Shown here one piece after another: positions 8,765 through 18,147 of a DNA stretch of 64,000 nt (positions are counted from its first letter, which is position 1; the number at the start of each line of letters is the position of its first letter). The DNA is taken from NCBI GenBank assembly GCA_933822405.4, contig CAKOGP040002191.1, forward strand, positions 62,001 to 126,000, written 5' to 3'. Both the position numbers and the translations under genes were made by a program. Below the pieces are notes generated by a model that saw nothing but the letters and a program-made list of their open reading frames with translations, was not told the DNA's origin and made no database searches. The DNA is from Cylindrotheca closterium (lineage: Eukaryota; Bacillariophyta; Bacillariophyceae; Bacillariales; Bacillariaceae).

Positions 8765-9682
8765 TCAATACTTAAAATTCTCATCTTTCCCGTTTCCCTT
8801 GGCACGTTCCCGTGCCTTCATATCATCGTAGGTCGGTATGCGAGATTCAAAACGGAGTCCATGCTCATCTTCGTACACTCCCAAAGCTTCGGCAGTCGAA
8901 GCCCAGTAGTCCTTTCCAGCAGTCCTCGATGCCTTGCTCGTCTTTTGCATTTCTTGCAACTGCGTTTTTGTTTCCACGCTAATATTGGGACAGGACCCCA
9001 ACAAGTGGGTCGTGCTCAAAATCTGACAGGCTTGATAAATGCCAGCCAACTTTTGCGGAAAGTAGGTGGACCCCTTGGCACGATTCTGGGGCGGAAAGAC
9101 ATGTCCACAAAAACGACATTGGACGCCCACTTGTCCCAAAACAATGGCACGGTTGCGGCCTTTGACTCGCTGCCCTTCTACGTAGGCGGGGGTTGCCTCG
9201 AACAGTTGAATCAATTTGCGAATTTCGACCTGATAGTCATTGAGATGGTCGGGATTGCAAGAAAGATACAATTGAACTGGGAAACGGTTGGTCAGTCCCT
9301 TTTGTTGTTGCTGTTGCTCTTGGGCACTGATACCCATGGAGGTCGTGGTCGTGCCATCGGGCATAACAATGTTGGAATTGACCGTAGCGTTGGATTTAGA
9401 TCCTGCGGAAACTTGACGCAGCGATGATGATGCATCGGTCATGAGGTTATCGTCCATCATGACAACTCCATTCTTATCAATTTCATCCATGAATACGTTC
9501 ACGCCAATGGCATCGTCGTCTTCATCGAACGGGTTTAGGAGAAGATCGACAATTTCTTCACATTCTTCATCGTCTTCTCCATTGCAGAAACTTTGAATAC
9601 TCATGTCATCCATTTGCATATCGTTGGATGGTTCCATCATCATAGGATCCGCAGCGTTAGGCGCAGCAGCAAGCGTAGTCAT
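8765..9682 (-). CDS. Unrecognised protein with a CxFCxH ... C zinc-binding-like module
   Basis: A 305-residue intronless ORF with an ATG at 9682. The N-terminal third is acidic and Met/Asp-rich (EDDEECEEIVDLL, PFDEDDD), followed by a Q run. The C-terminal part (about 150-290) holds an ordered module: a YQVEIRKLI helix, then VQCRFCGHVFP, a GSTYFPQKLAGIYQACQ segment, and LLGSCPNI. The C-x2-C-x2-H and downstream Cys could bind zinc; this arrangement recurs in diatom proteins of unknown role, as far as I know. An acidic head joined to a metal-binding module would suit a nuclear regulator, but that is a guess. A 282-codon open frame on the opposite strand is judged a shadow. Confidence 0.7.
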   Translation of the reverse strand: MTTLAAAPNAADPMMMEPSNDMQMDDMSIQSFCNGEDDEECEEIVDLLLNPFDEDDDAIGVNVFMDEIDKNGVVMMDDNLMTDASSSLRQVSAGSKSNATVNSNIVMPDGTTTTSMGISAQEQQQQQKGLTNRFPVQLYLSCNPDHLNDYQVEIRKLIQLFEATPAYVEGQRVKGRNRAIVLGQVGVQCRFCGHVFPPQNRAKGSTYFPQKLAGIYQACQILSTTHLLGSCPNISVETKTQLQEMQKTSKASRTAGKDYWASTAEALGVYEDEHGLRFESRIPTYDDMKARERAKGNGKDENFKY

Positions 9683-9712
9683 ATTGTACGTGTGTGTATG
9701 AGTATATTGAAT

Positions 9713-9738
9713 TTGATTGATTGATTGATTGATTGATT
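9713..9738. repeat. (TTGA)n microsatellite
   Basis: About six and a half TTGA units in tandem, 31 bp upstream of the CxFCxH start codon, directly abutting the first TTCAGGT unit. Confidence 0.85.
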
Positions 9739-9820
9739 CAGGTGACGTTTGCTTTTTCTTCAGGTGATGTTTCTTTATATTTCTTCAGGTGATGTTATGA
9801 TTATTTGTTTCTTTTCAGGT
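9737..9820 (+). repeat. Four spaced TTCAGGT units
   Basis: TTCAGGTGACGTT at 9737, TTCAGGTGATGTT at 9759 and 9784, and TTTCAGGTAAG at 9813, each preceded by pyrimidine-rich sequence. Spacing is 22, 25 and 30 bp. On the + strand they look like back-to-back splice acceptor/donor sequences (CAG|GTGA, CAG|GTAAG); they could equally be factor sites or a decayed tandem repeat. Confidence 0.6.
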
Positions 9821-10600
9821 AAGATAAGAAACTGATTTTTCAGAGAACTTAAAAGGCAGCCGAATATATCTGGAACGAATCCTTCTAAACTTTTTTGTTG
9901 TCTCTAGCTAGCAGGCAGCAGCAACAACAGGCAAAGGTTTGATTGTGATGGAACAGTGGTTCGATTACTCTTTGGCCTCGTTTCTTTTCTCCGTTTCTGC
10001 TTCTCCACCTCGCTGCCATCTCATCTACCAATCAAAATATAGTACCGTAAGTGCCACGATCAAAATGGCCTTATATAACGCCGTACGTCATCCATCCGTA
10101 CGGCATTCGAATCTGTTCTCCCAAGGCATCTGAAAATAGCATGCTCCGTGGTACCAGTACCAGGTACCTTGTACGCGGTTCCACCAAAAGTAGTACCGTA
10201 CCAGGTACTGGTATCACTCGGATGATGAATGAATGAAAGAATGAATGAACTATTATAATAGCTTTTATGTTAAAAAAGATAATGCTGAGATCATCTCACT
10301 CTTACGCTGCGTTCGTTTGGTATTCTAAAACCTTCAAATGATACAAGATTGGTTGATTTATTCATTCATTCGTTCATTCGCAAAAAGGACCGTCATCAAA
10401 GTCTACTACTCAACGCCAAGGTTAGTGGATTTCGCCATGTGGGACGACTCAACAAACAACTACATATACCAATTATCCATACCATAGTCCAGCATATAGT
10501 GTAAAATATAAATATAATAATTTCATACCAAATGTATTACAACCCTCCTTCTATCACGTTGTAGTAATAGCCAAAGAACCAATAACAATGCGCCTTAGGC

Positions 10601-12440
10601 TTAGGCAACATAAACCTCAGGGTTGTTGACCAAAGGTTCCCGTCGGCTTCGTGTGACAGCATCCTCGCTATCGTCCAACGAAAGCTTGGCCTTCTTCTTG
10701 CCCATACAGAACAACCGAATGAAAAACAAAAGAGCCAAAATGCCAAACAAAAACGAGGCGGCAACAATGGCCCACATTTCAGCAGCGCTAAAGCCATATT
10801 GACTAGCCATGTTGTGAACCTTATTACGGCTCTTGTTCCAAAGACCATTGCCGCCCCCGCTTCCAGTAAGGTTGGCATTTTGACCTTCCTTTCCAGAATC
10901 CAAATTCCACTTGTCGTCGTTGTTAATGTTCTTCGTGGTGGTGTAATCGTACAACTGTGATCCTCCCTCGAGAGCAGTGGTGTATTCACCATTCTTTCCT
11001 TGAATGGCCATGCAGACCTGCTCGCCGTCCTCGTCGTCTTGGATATCATAGTAGACACTATATAGAGTTGTTGTGGAAAGATAGATAGAAAAAAATGTTG
11101 TCAGCACATTGAACTGATCGTAATGGAATAATATAATACATGCGGAACATGTATGATTTCAGTATGATTTCAAAACAGTGCTGCAGTACTTACATATCTC
11201 CGTTTTCATCAGTGTATTGCCCCCATGGGTTTCCATTTTCATCGTACTCGTAATTGTTTTCGCCATCGCCATTCTCGTCCTCGCACGCTTCGTCCATCGC
11301 AACGGCACCCTCTTGGACCAATGCTTGGCAGTATTCATTGGCCTCAAACTGAGCATCTTCATCTTCATTGGCATTATCATTTTGTTGGTTATTTTGATCT
11401 TCACCAGGGTTAATGTATTCCGTGTTCATACAGTCAAAGTATTGTTGAAAGACGCGGTGGACTAATCCAGAACTCATGCTTTGGTAAGAGGCTCCGTATC
11501 CACCATTCTCGACAACTTCAGCAAATGTAGTAGTGGTCAAGATGGAACATTCTTCATCCGCAAAGACACCGATATCCATACCAGTGCCATCCGAGTTACA
11601 GGTGTATCCTGCATAGAGTTGGTATCCATCAGCATTTTGATAATTGTAATAGTCTTCGTTGATCTCTTGACATTCACCGACATTCAACAACCATTGAAGG
11701 GCATTCTCGTTTGAGTACACATCGTTGGCATTATCACCATCGGCATTGTTATTGTCATTAAAGCAAGACATGTTGCTGCAAGTGTCACAGTCCGTGTAGA
11801 CAATCTTGCCATTTTGTTGATTCGCAAGGAAGCGGGCGCCACCATCTTCGCCTTCACCGTCCTGACCTTCGCCATCTTGACCTTCGCCTTCCTGACCTTC
11901 CCCATCTTGGCCTTCGCCGTTTTGGTTCTCATCGCCATTGTCTTGGTTGGCATCACCATTGTTGTTCGCACCATCATCGTTTTGGCCATTGTTGTTGTAG
12001 CAATAATCGTAATCACAGGCTTCGCAGTATTCTGTCATTTGGTCTGGAATGTAGTTAGCCAAAGTAGTGACAAAAGTAACCAAATCGACTGCAAATTGCT
12101 TGACAGATCCATCGTAACTGCTAATCACATCCACGATTACATAATCCACAATGGAAGTGGCGTGATCGACATTGTTTCCGCCATCTTGGTTTTCACCACC
12201 TTCCTCTTCTTGATTATTGAGGACGTTCAAAGTCAAGCATTCGTTAAATTTGACACTGTAATCAGCTGTAATTTCAAATCCTTGATTTTGATTTTGTTGG
12301 TCGAGTTGACGAGCATTTCTCAGCAACTTCTCCGGTGAGACCTTGTTCAAGTGAGATTGGATCTTGGCAGTGTTCCAGGACCGAGCATCAGCTACCGCAA
12401 AGGCAAGCGCTGAAATTAGAGCAGTGGACGAGAATTTCAT
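10601..12440 (-). CDS. Secreted single-pass surface protein, acidic repeat type, copy 1 (two exons)
   Basis: Exons are 11194-12440 and 10601-11057; the intron has GTAAGT and TAG ends and restores the frame of the paralogue at 13141-14997. The product is 567 residues. It has a signal peptide (MKFSSTALISALAFAVADA), an ectodomain with paired cysteines (EYCEACDYDYC near 150, DCDTCSNMSCF near 225), a Gly/Glu/Asp/Gln repeat of (GEGQD)-type units at about 175-205, an N/D/E-rich stretch near 370, a membrane span near residues 500-525 (IVAASFLFGILALLFFIRLF), and a short basic cytoplasmic tail. The ATG at 12440 was chosen over one six codons upstream because it begins the signal peptide. Function unknown; a cell-surface or wall-associated role is inferred from topology. 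Confidence 0.8.
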
Positions 12441-13140
12441 GGTTTCGTCTTGTGTCAATAGCTGTAAAAGAGGAAACGTTGCGTTGAGATAAGGTGGACA
12501 AAGATTGATTCAAATGAAAATCAGGAGAATATCAGAAAACTTGAGTTAGCCAATTTTTTGTAACCAATTCAACGCCAGAAAACAATTCTTGTCTTGCAAA
12601 AACAAAGGCTTAACAAACCACCGACCCTATGCTCTCAATGATAACTCAATTGCTTTCTCATTGCTTACCTGCTTGATGTACTCTGTTGCTATTTTGCTCG
12701 TTCAGCGAAAACTTTCCTTCAGAATTCATGGACCGTTGATTTTCGCGGGCATTTGGCTGGTACGCGCGCAACGCTGGCGCGGAGTACGCCAATGTTGTTA
12801 TTTGTTATGGAAATGTACGATCGCCGATTGGCAATCTCGTAACGGTAGTTCCGATGGCAGGCTCCAATGAATTTTTTTGAAATTAGAAGTCGAGGGCGAT
12901 AGGACTACCATAGCAGAGTAGCGGAACTGTACCTAGCTGTGTATTTTAAAATAAAATTGAATAGGCAATGAGCATAGTAGTTTGATTTTCTTTGAATTTG
13001 CAAAATTAGTAAATACAATTATTATATTGCGCGCTCAGACACAAAAGAGTACAGATAGATATAGGTAGTGATTTGTTTGTTGGTTTGTTGGTTTGCATGG
13101 TGGTCGTGGGTTGGGTGGTAGGTCGTGGTCACTTTTTGGC
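12441..13140. other. Intergenic between the two surface-protein genes
   Basis: Nothing gene-like. The left part is the promoter of copy 1. A locally GC-richer patch with TACGCGCGCAACGC lies at about 12760-12790. AT-rich sequence follows, and a G/T-rich stretch with repeated TTTGTTGGT at 13072-13130 lies just beyond the stop codon of copy 2. Confidence 0.5.
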
Positions 13141-14997
13141 TTATGCCCAAGTGGCCTTGTTTCGGGAAGTTTCCCACTTATCCTTGGCATTCCATTCCCT
13201 TCGCTCCCGTCCTTCTCCAAGGAGATTGACTTGCTTCTCATCCGTGTCCTTCTTACAGCAGCAGTAGCATCCACATGCGATGAACAAACACAAAGCAGCA
13301 ATAGCACCAACAATGATGCCAATGATTTCTTCGACTTCCAATCCAGTCTTTTCAGAAGCACGGGTAATACCTTCCCCAAGCTTTTCGCTCATGTCGTTGT
13401 ACTTGTCTCCAATCTGTTGCTTGGTACCTGACCAGTCAAAGCCACTGTTAGTGCTGTTAGAGCTGGAGCCGCTGGGGTTGTATCCATTGGTGCTGGATCC
13501 AGAGTAGAGATCCCAAGTATAAGTGTTGGTCTTTCTTCCGTTGTAGTTGTACAGTTTCTTGTTAGATCCAGATCCAACACGGTTGTAGTATCCAGACTTC
13601 TTTTGCATGGCCATACAGATTTGGTCAGCATCTTCAGCATCGGTAATGTCGTAGTTGATGTATCCGTAGCTGCCGTAGTAGTAGGTACCCCAAGCATTAC
13701 CATTATCGTCGTATTGATAGCTGTTTCCATTATTTTGGCCGCAGTTTTGAAGGGCGAAAGAGTCTGCAGTAAGTGCTTGGCAAATCTCGTTGACTGGGTC
13801 TTGGTCTTGGTCTTGTTGTTGTTGATCTTCTTCACCTTGGTTGGCGGCGTCGTCACCATTGGCATCAGCGTTGGCATCTTGGTTCTCGTCTTGCTGTTCA
13901 TTTTGGTTCTCGTCCTGCTGCTCGTCCTGCTGCTCATCTTGGTTCTCATCTTGATTCGCGTCTTGGTTCTCGTCTTGGTTCTCGTTTTGGTTTTCGTCTT
14001 GGTTTTCATCCTCGTCCTCCTGCAATCGACGACGGTTTCCATTATCGTAGGGGCTGACGAAGGTTGTCTCAGCACAAGAGGTAGTTTGGGTGAAAGAATG
14101 TTCGACAAGAGTCTTTGTCAATTCAAAGTAGCTGTTGATCTGGGTCTCAGTAGAAAGAATGTTGGAAAAGCTGGTTTGGGTGCTTTGTAGGGTACAGTCT
14201 GCGTTTCCAAAGAGTCCAATCTCGACACCAGTTCCGGCGGCGTTACAGGTGAGACCAGCGTACAAAGTGTAGTAGCCATTGAAGTTGGCATATCCGTTGT
14301 CTTGATTGATCTCTTGGCACTGGGTAACACTGTCCAACCATTCCAAGGCAGCATCGGAAGTGTATCCATAGGAATCGGTATAGACAGAGCCATCACCGTT
14401 TCCACCATCGGCGAAACAGCCATTGGCGTAACAGATGTCGCAATCAATGGTCTCGTAGTTGGAGGTAAGCTTGCGGCCTCCCTCGTCAGCACCAGCGGCA
14501 GAAACAGAGGAAGCAGTGCAAGTTTCATAAGCTTCGCTACAGGCACTGCAGTATCCCTCGTATTCATCTGGAACAGCTTGAATAAGAGTCTGGACATATG
14601 AGGCAACATCAATGACAAATTGGACGGTTTGTCCACTGGAGTCGCTGGTAGCATCAAAGACAATGAAGTCCTTGAAGACATTCAAACTACTGAGGTCGAC
14701 GTTACTTCCACTGTATTGAGTGTTAGTGATGTATGTGCTGACATCATCGACATCAAGAATCTTGAGGGATGCACAAGAGTTGAACTTGATGGAGTAGTCC
14801 GAGGTGATTTGGAACTCTTCTTGTTGGCCAGCATCGTCACCTTGTGCCTGTTGGTCCAATTTTCGGGCTCTTCGCAGCAATGATTGCTTGGTACCCATTT
14901 TGTTCATGGTCTTCTGAAGAGTCTTTGCATCGAGAGTCTTGGCATCAACATTGACGGCAGCAGCAAGGGCTGCAATTACTGCTGTGGATAGTTTCAT
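13141..14997 (-). CDS. Secreted single-pass surface protein, acidic repeat type, copy 2
   Basis: A 618-residue intronless paralogue of the preceding gene. It has a signal peptide (MKLSTAVIAALAAAVNVDA), an ectodomain with matching paired cysteines (GYCSACSEAYETC near 150, IDCDICYANGCF near 190), and a run of NQDE / QQDE units at about 325-390 made almost only of N, Q, D and E. A conserved DENGNAWG-like motif follows, then a Ser/Asn/Gly-rich stalk, a membrane span near 555-580 (IIGIIVGAIAALCLFIACGC) followed by clustered cysteines suited to palmitoylation, and a charged tail. The order Cys pairs, acidic repeat, WG motif, span and tail is shared with copy 1, but the repeat sequences differ, so repeats evolve faster than the rest. 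Function unknown. Confidence 0.82.
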   Translation of the reverse strand: MKLSTAVIAALAAAVNVDAKTLDAKTLQKTMNKMGTKQSLLRRARKLDQQAQGDDAGQQEEFQITSDYSIKFNSCASLKILDVDDVSTYITNTQYSGSNVDLSSLNVFKDFIVFDATSDSSGQTVQFVIDVASYVQTLIQAVPDEYEGYCSACSEAYETCTASSVSAAGADEGGRKLTSNYETIDCDICYANGCFADGGNGDGSVYTDSYGYTSDAALEWLDSVTQCQEINQDNGYANFNGYYTLYAGLTCNAAGTGVEIGLFGNADCTLQSTQTSFSNILSTETQINSYFELTKTLVEHSFTQTTSCAETTFVSPYDNGNRRRLQEDEDENQDENQNENQDENQDANQDENQDEQQDEQQDENQNEQQDENQDANADANGDDAANQGEEDQQQQDQDQDPVNEICQALTADSFALQNCGQNNGNSYQYDDNGNAWGTYYYGSYGYINYDITDAEDADQICMAMQKKSGYYNRVGSGSNKKLYNYNGRKTNTYTWDLYSGSSTNGYNPSGSSSNSTNSGFDWSGTKQQIGDKYNDMSEKLGEGITRASEKTGLEVEEIIGIIVGAIAALCLFIACGCYCCCKKDTDEKQVNLLGEGRERREWNAKDKWETSRNKATWA

Positions 14998-15681
14998 GGT
15001 TCAGTTTTGATGATTGAAAACCTTGAACAGTCGAAATTGTGAACAGAGTCTCAAATTGATACCAACATTTTTCGCTGAATGCGAGCCACATCGTGTCTGG
15101 CGATATTGACACGGATATTGAACATACCTTCGGCGAGCGAGCACGCCCCTTCCCGCCAGAAAATCTGTCATGCGTGCGTAGGGCCATACTCAACCTTGTG
15201 TCTTATCTTCATCCGTTGATCAACTAGGTCCTAAAACTGACTTGTATTGAATATGTAACAAAGTACTATGTCAAGCCAGAGTAAATTCATGATAGGGAAA
15301 AAAATTGAATTCACGAGCTGAAATTTTGGATTCATCCTCCTCTTCAACCGCACTTTAATGGTATAGTCGTCGTAGTGGTGGTAGTAGTAGTCTAGTATCC
15401 AAGATTTGCGTGAAGCTTTTATAGCTAACCGGGGTACAGCTCAGAATCATTGCACTTTTTAGAGCAGAATACCATGGGACTTGAAGGATGAAGGCACACA
15501 AGAAGACCTGCCTGCCTGCCTTCGGATGTCAGTATAATTTAATGAAGACCAATAAACGACTCCTTCGATTCAAATTTCCAGATATGAGAACCCTCATCAT
15601 CAGTTGGCCATCATCATCATCTTCGATTTCAGACCATCACTATTCAGAAATCATCACTGATACAATTATTTTACTTCAGCC
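14998..15681. other. Divergent intergenic region between surface protein copy 2 and the Romo1-like gene
   Basis: No gene supported. It holds the promoter of copy 2 (left) and of the small + strand gene (right). A GTAGTGGTGGTAGTAGTAG microsatellite lies near 15371-15390 and CATCATC repeats near 15596-15625. Confidence 0.45.
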
Positions 15682-15876
15682 ATGTCTTACAATCGATCAT
15701 CACCAACCAACTGGAGTCGAAAGTTGAAAGGAGGGGCCGCTGGATTTGCCGGAGGAAGTATGGTTGGTGCTGTTGGAAGTATTTTGCATGCACGACGAAT
15801 CACTCCACAGACTCTGCCTTCGGCCATGTTCATGGGTACAATGTTGGCCATTGGGTCTATGATTCGAATGAACTAA
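15682..15876 (+). CDS. Romo1/Mgr2-like small mitochondrial inner-membrane protein
   Basis: A 64-residue protein. Two Gly-rich hydrophobic segments (GGAAGFAGGSMVGAVGSIL at about 17-35 and SAMFMGTMLAIGSMIRMN at the end) flank a basic loop HARRIT. Romo1/Mgr2 proteins are of this size, have GxxxG-rich helices and finish with a GTFxAIGxxIR-like sequence, which this protein shares (GTMLAIGSMIR). Mgr2 couples to the TIM23 translocase and controls lateral release of preproteins, and Romo1 is its animal counterpart, so an inner-membrane import role is inferred. The ATG has A at -3 (CTTCAGCCATG has C directly before). The main doubt is the short length, which limits certainty; a Tim17-related fragment is the alternative. 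Confidence 0.6.
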   Translation: MSYNRSSPTNWSRKLKGGAAGFAGGSMVGAVGSILHARRITPQTLPSAMFMGTMLAIGSMIRMN

Positions 15877-16050
15877 ACCAATTTGCAATAGCGTCTTGGA
15901 AACCACTCGGTGCTCCTGCTGAACCAGATCCAAAAGTCAACAAGAAGGTTCAGGTACCTCGCTGTCATAGTTGCATAAAAGTGATTGTGAATATTACAAG
16001 TCCAGACTATTATGATATAACAAAAATGATTCATCCCATTACACTATAAT

Positions 16051-17319
16051 CTAAATGCACGGTACATTAGGAGGGCAAGAAGCCCCTTGATATTTCGTGC
16101 CATAGAGTGCAGCTCGTTGTTTGGAAAGTTCAAACACATCAGATCGCCTTGTGTTGCTTCGAGCCTGATTCATCATTGCACGTCGCTCAGCAATGATTCT
16201 CTTCCGTTCTTGCATGCATGCTTCGTCACAGGCTAGGCTCGCGGTTTCATTTGTCGCCGCATCCGCTATTGGTCGCAAACTACCTCTATTCATTGTCACT
16301 CCAGCCATAGATTCCCCATCAGCCGCATTCACAGGAGGGACAACCCGATCACTCCATTTTGCTAGCAACGACCTACTGGAGCTGCTCTCAGATGTGGGCT
16401 CGGCAACAAATCTAGAATATGCCAAAGCTTGACGCCGGTCATGGCCCTCTCGTTCAATCCTTCTCATGTCATCACTTTCTAGATCGTTCAGCCCAACATG
16501 GTCTGTGATCAATATTCCTCGGTCGTGATCTAGTTCGTGCTGCAAACATCGAGCTAACTCCCCACTTAGCTCAATAATCTTCGTATTGCCGTCCAATGTT
16601 TCGTGTTCCACGCTGACAGATGAATCCCTCAGCACAGTTGCACGAAATGTCGGAGGCAAGACTAGACACTCTTCATTCCAAACTTGCATGTCCAGTTCTG
16701 AGGAACGAGCCACAATCCGTGGATTCAGCAGGAAGGTACCACCATTGTTGATTTGATTCAGCGCCTTGTTGGATTTCGAAGCCAATATTTTCGGATCGTC
16801 TACAAAGATCATGCGCACATTCACACCACATTGCTGTGCCGCCAGCCCCACGGCTCCCGAGGTCCGAGCGGTCCGTCGCAGCGCATTGGCAATAGCTCGA
16901 ACAGCTGTTTGTTGCGTAGACGACGAAACATTCACCGGAGATGCTGGTCGACGAAGGATTGGATCTGGCCATCTACCCATTGGAAATGTAGATGATTGGT
17001 CGTCTGTCAATGCAAGGTTCGCTGCCTTTTCCAACTGGAGTATCTCCAAACTTGTTCCTTGCCATGTTTTGGAGTAAGCATAGTCTTTCAACTTCTCTGT
17101 CTCCACTGCCGTTGCAACGGGTGGAGAAATCAATATTGAAGAAGACCCTATTAAGAAGACTTCTTGAAGAAACTTCCGTCGTTTTGAGTGTAGGGAGATT
17201 CCACTTCCTCTTCTTGATGATGAAGCATTAGGGCACTCACTGCACTCTGGAGTGAGTGCCAAAGACAGGGGTTGCACGAGGATATATGCCGTCAGTACAA
17301 ACTGCTGAAGTCCTTTCAT
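16051..17319 (-). CDS. Peptide deformylase with tripartite (lumenal-type) leader and C-terminal extension
   Basis: A 422-residue protein. All three deformylase motifs are readable: GAVGLAAQQ (155-163, motif 1, GxGLAAxQ), EECLVLPP (motif 2, metal ligand Cys218) and CLQHELDHDRG (motif 3, HExxH at 261-265). The enzyme removes the N-formyl group from nascent organellar proteins. The N-terminus has a signal peptide ending about LSLALTPEC, a short Ser/Arg-rich linker, then KRRKFLQEVFLIGSSSILI ending PVATAVE, which looks like a twin-arginine thylakoid signal with an A-x-A site. The ATG at 17319 (MKGLQQF) was chosen over an upstream in-frame TTG. The last 120 residues are outside the family fold and end with CPPNVPCI. 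Plastid location is likely; a lumenal location would be unexpected. Confidence 0.85.
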   Translation of the reverse strand: MKGLQQFVLTAYILVQPLSLALTPECSECPNASSSRRGSGISLHSKRRKFLQEVFLIGSSSILISPPVATAVETEKLKDYAYSKTWQGTSLEILQLEKAANLALTDDQSSTFPMGRWPDPILRRPASPVNVSSSTQQTAVRAIANALRRTARTSGAVGLAAQQCGVNVRMIFVDDPKILASKSNKALNQINNGGTFLLNPRIVARSSELDMQVWNEECLVLPPTFRATVLRDSSVSVEHETLDGNTKIIELSGELARCLQHELDHDRGILITDHVGLNDLESDDMRRIEREGHDRRQALAYSRFVAEPTSESSSSRSLLAKWSDRVVPPVNAADGESMAGVTMNRGSLRPIADAATNETASLACDEACMQERKRIIAERRAMMNQARSNTRRSDVFELSKQRAALYGTKYQGASCPPNVPCI

Positions 17320-18147
17320 GGGAAAGTGCAAGTTCAATTAATGGACAATATATACGGTAAACTGTAGGGTGAACGGATGTGTCAAACATCACACAACATC
17401 ATCACACGCCAGCAGGTATTGCTCAGGCATATGGTCGAAGTGTTTGTGGATTTGGTCGAATGATAGACTGCGCCAGCTTTTATGCTTTCATCACCGGTAC
17501 CTACCGATACCAATAAAAGTACCGGTACACGTGTACCGGCATGTGGATATGATACAAAGCATCGGGTTCAAGTTCGAACCACAACCAGTCGTTCCCGCTA
17601 CTCAATCTGAAAAAACACGAGGACACGTCAAATGTCACATCCATGCGTCGCGCTCGATTCGCGTGATTCTTTTGCTTCTTCCTTGGGTTGAACTTCCGCA
17701 GAAATAGCGCTGAGCAGAAACAAATGGCGAATGGGACCCGTCAGAGTGTCTAATAAGAATATATATGGGTTAAAAGAGAAAAACCCTCACTACTTCCAAG
17801 AGCTTCGCAACACACTTCGTATTTTTTATTTAGTTAATGAAATGAATAGAAACCTCGTGGTCCTGTTGACTTAGGTTAAACAAAAATGAACAAAGCTAAT
17901 AGATCCGAACAAAGGAGAACTTTTTTGCTAATAAATATATATTATGCCATCTGCGATTCAGATCTGATGCGCTAAAAATTGTGTACGGAACTTTTGGTGT
18001 CGGTTCAAAACGAAAAGAGAAAAGCTTGGTACCATCTAATATAAGGAACCGACAAAGCGCCATCCTCGATCCTTTCCTAAAGTCGCATATTCGGAAAGAT
18101 AGCAGCAGTGGCCCGGCAACAGTCGTGGCCTCCCGCTAGTGACGAGA
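17320..18147. other. Divergent intergenic region, deformylase / DUF6824
   Basis: No gene supported. A GTAC tract with ACCGGTACC-type units lies at 17496-17541. AT-rich sequence with ATATAT motifs is at 17758-17765 and 17932-17942. The 112-codon ORF at 17369-17707 spans the GTAC tract and lacks coding character. Confidence 0.45.

Larger units (their letters stand above)
9683..10600. other. Intergenic with microsatellite, TTCAGGT repeats and GTAC tract
   Basis: Directly upstream of the CxFCxH gene are a (TTGA)n microsatellite and four spaced TTCAGGT units (entered separately). A dense GTAC tract of about 70 bp lies at 10144-10215. ATTCATTCGTTCATTC-type repeats occur at 10228-10252 and 10360-10380. 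No coding region is supported, although two short ORFs cross the GTAC tract. Confidence 0.5.

Noticed and set aside
8579..9427. 282-codon + strand ORF with a hydrophobic start
   Set aside because: Antisense to the CxFCxH gene, whose ordered motif and acidic head are far more protein-like; it starts in a T-rich 3' flank.
9713..9738. (TTGA)n as a transposon end
   Set aside because: No inverted partner or target duplication; a simple microsatellite explains it.
13603..14190. 195-codon + strand ORF rich in Leu/Val
   Set aside because: Complement of the N/Q/D/E repeat of surface protein copy 2; its hydrophobic repeat is forced by the opposite codons.
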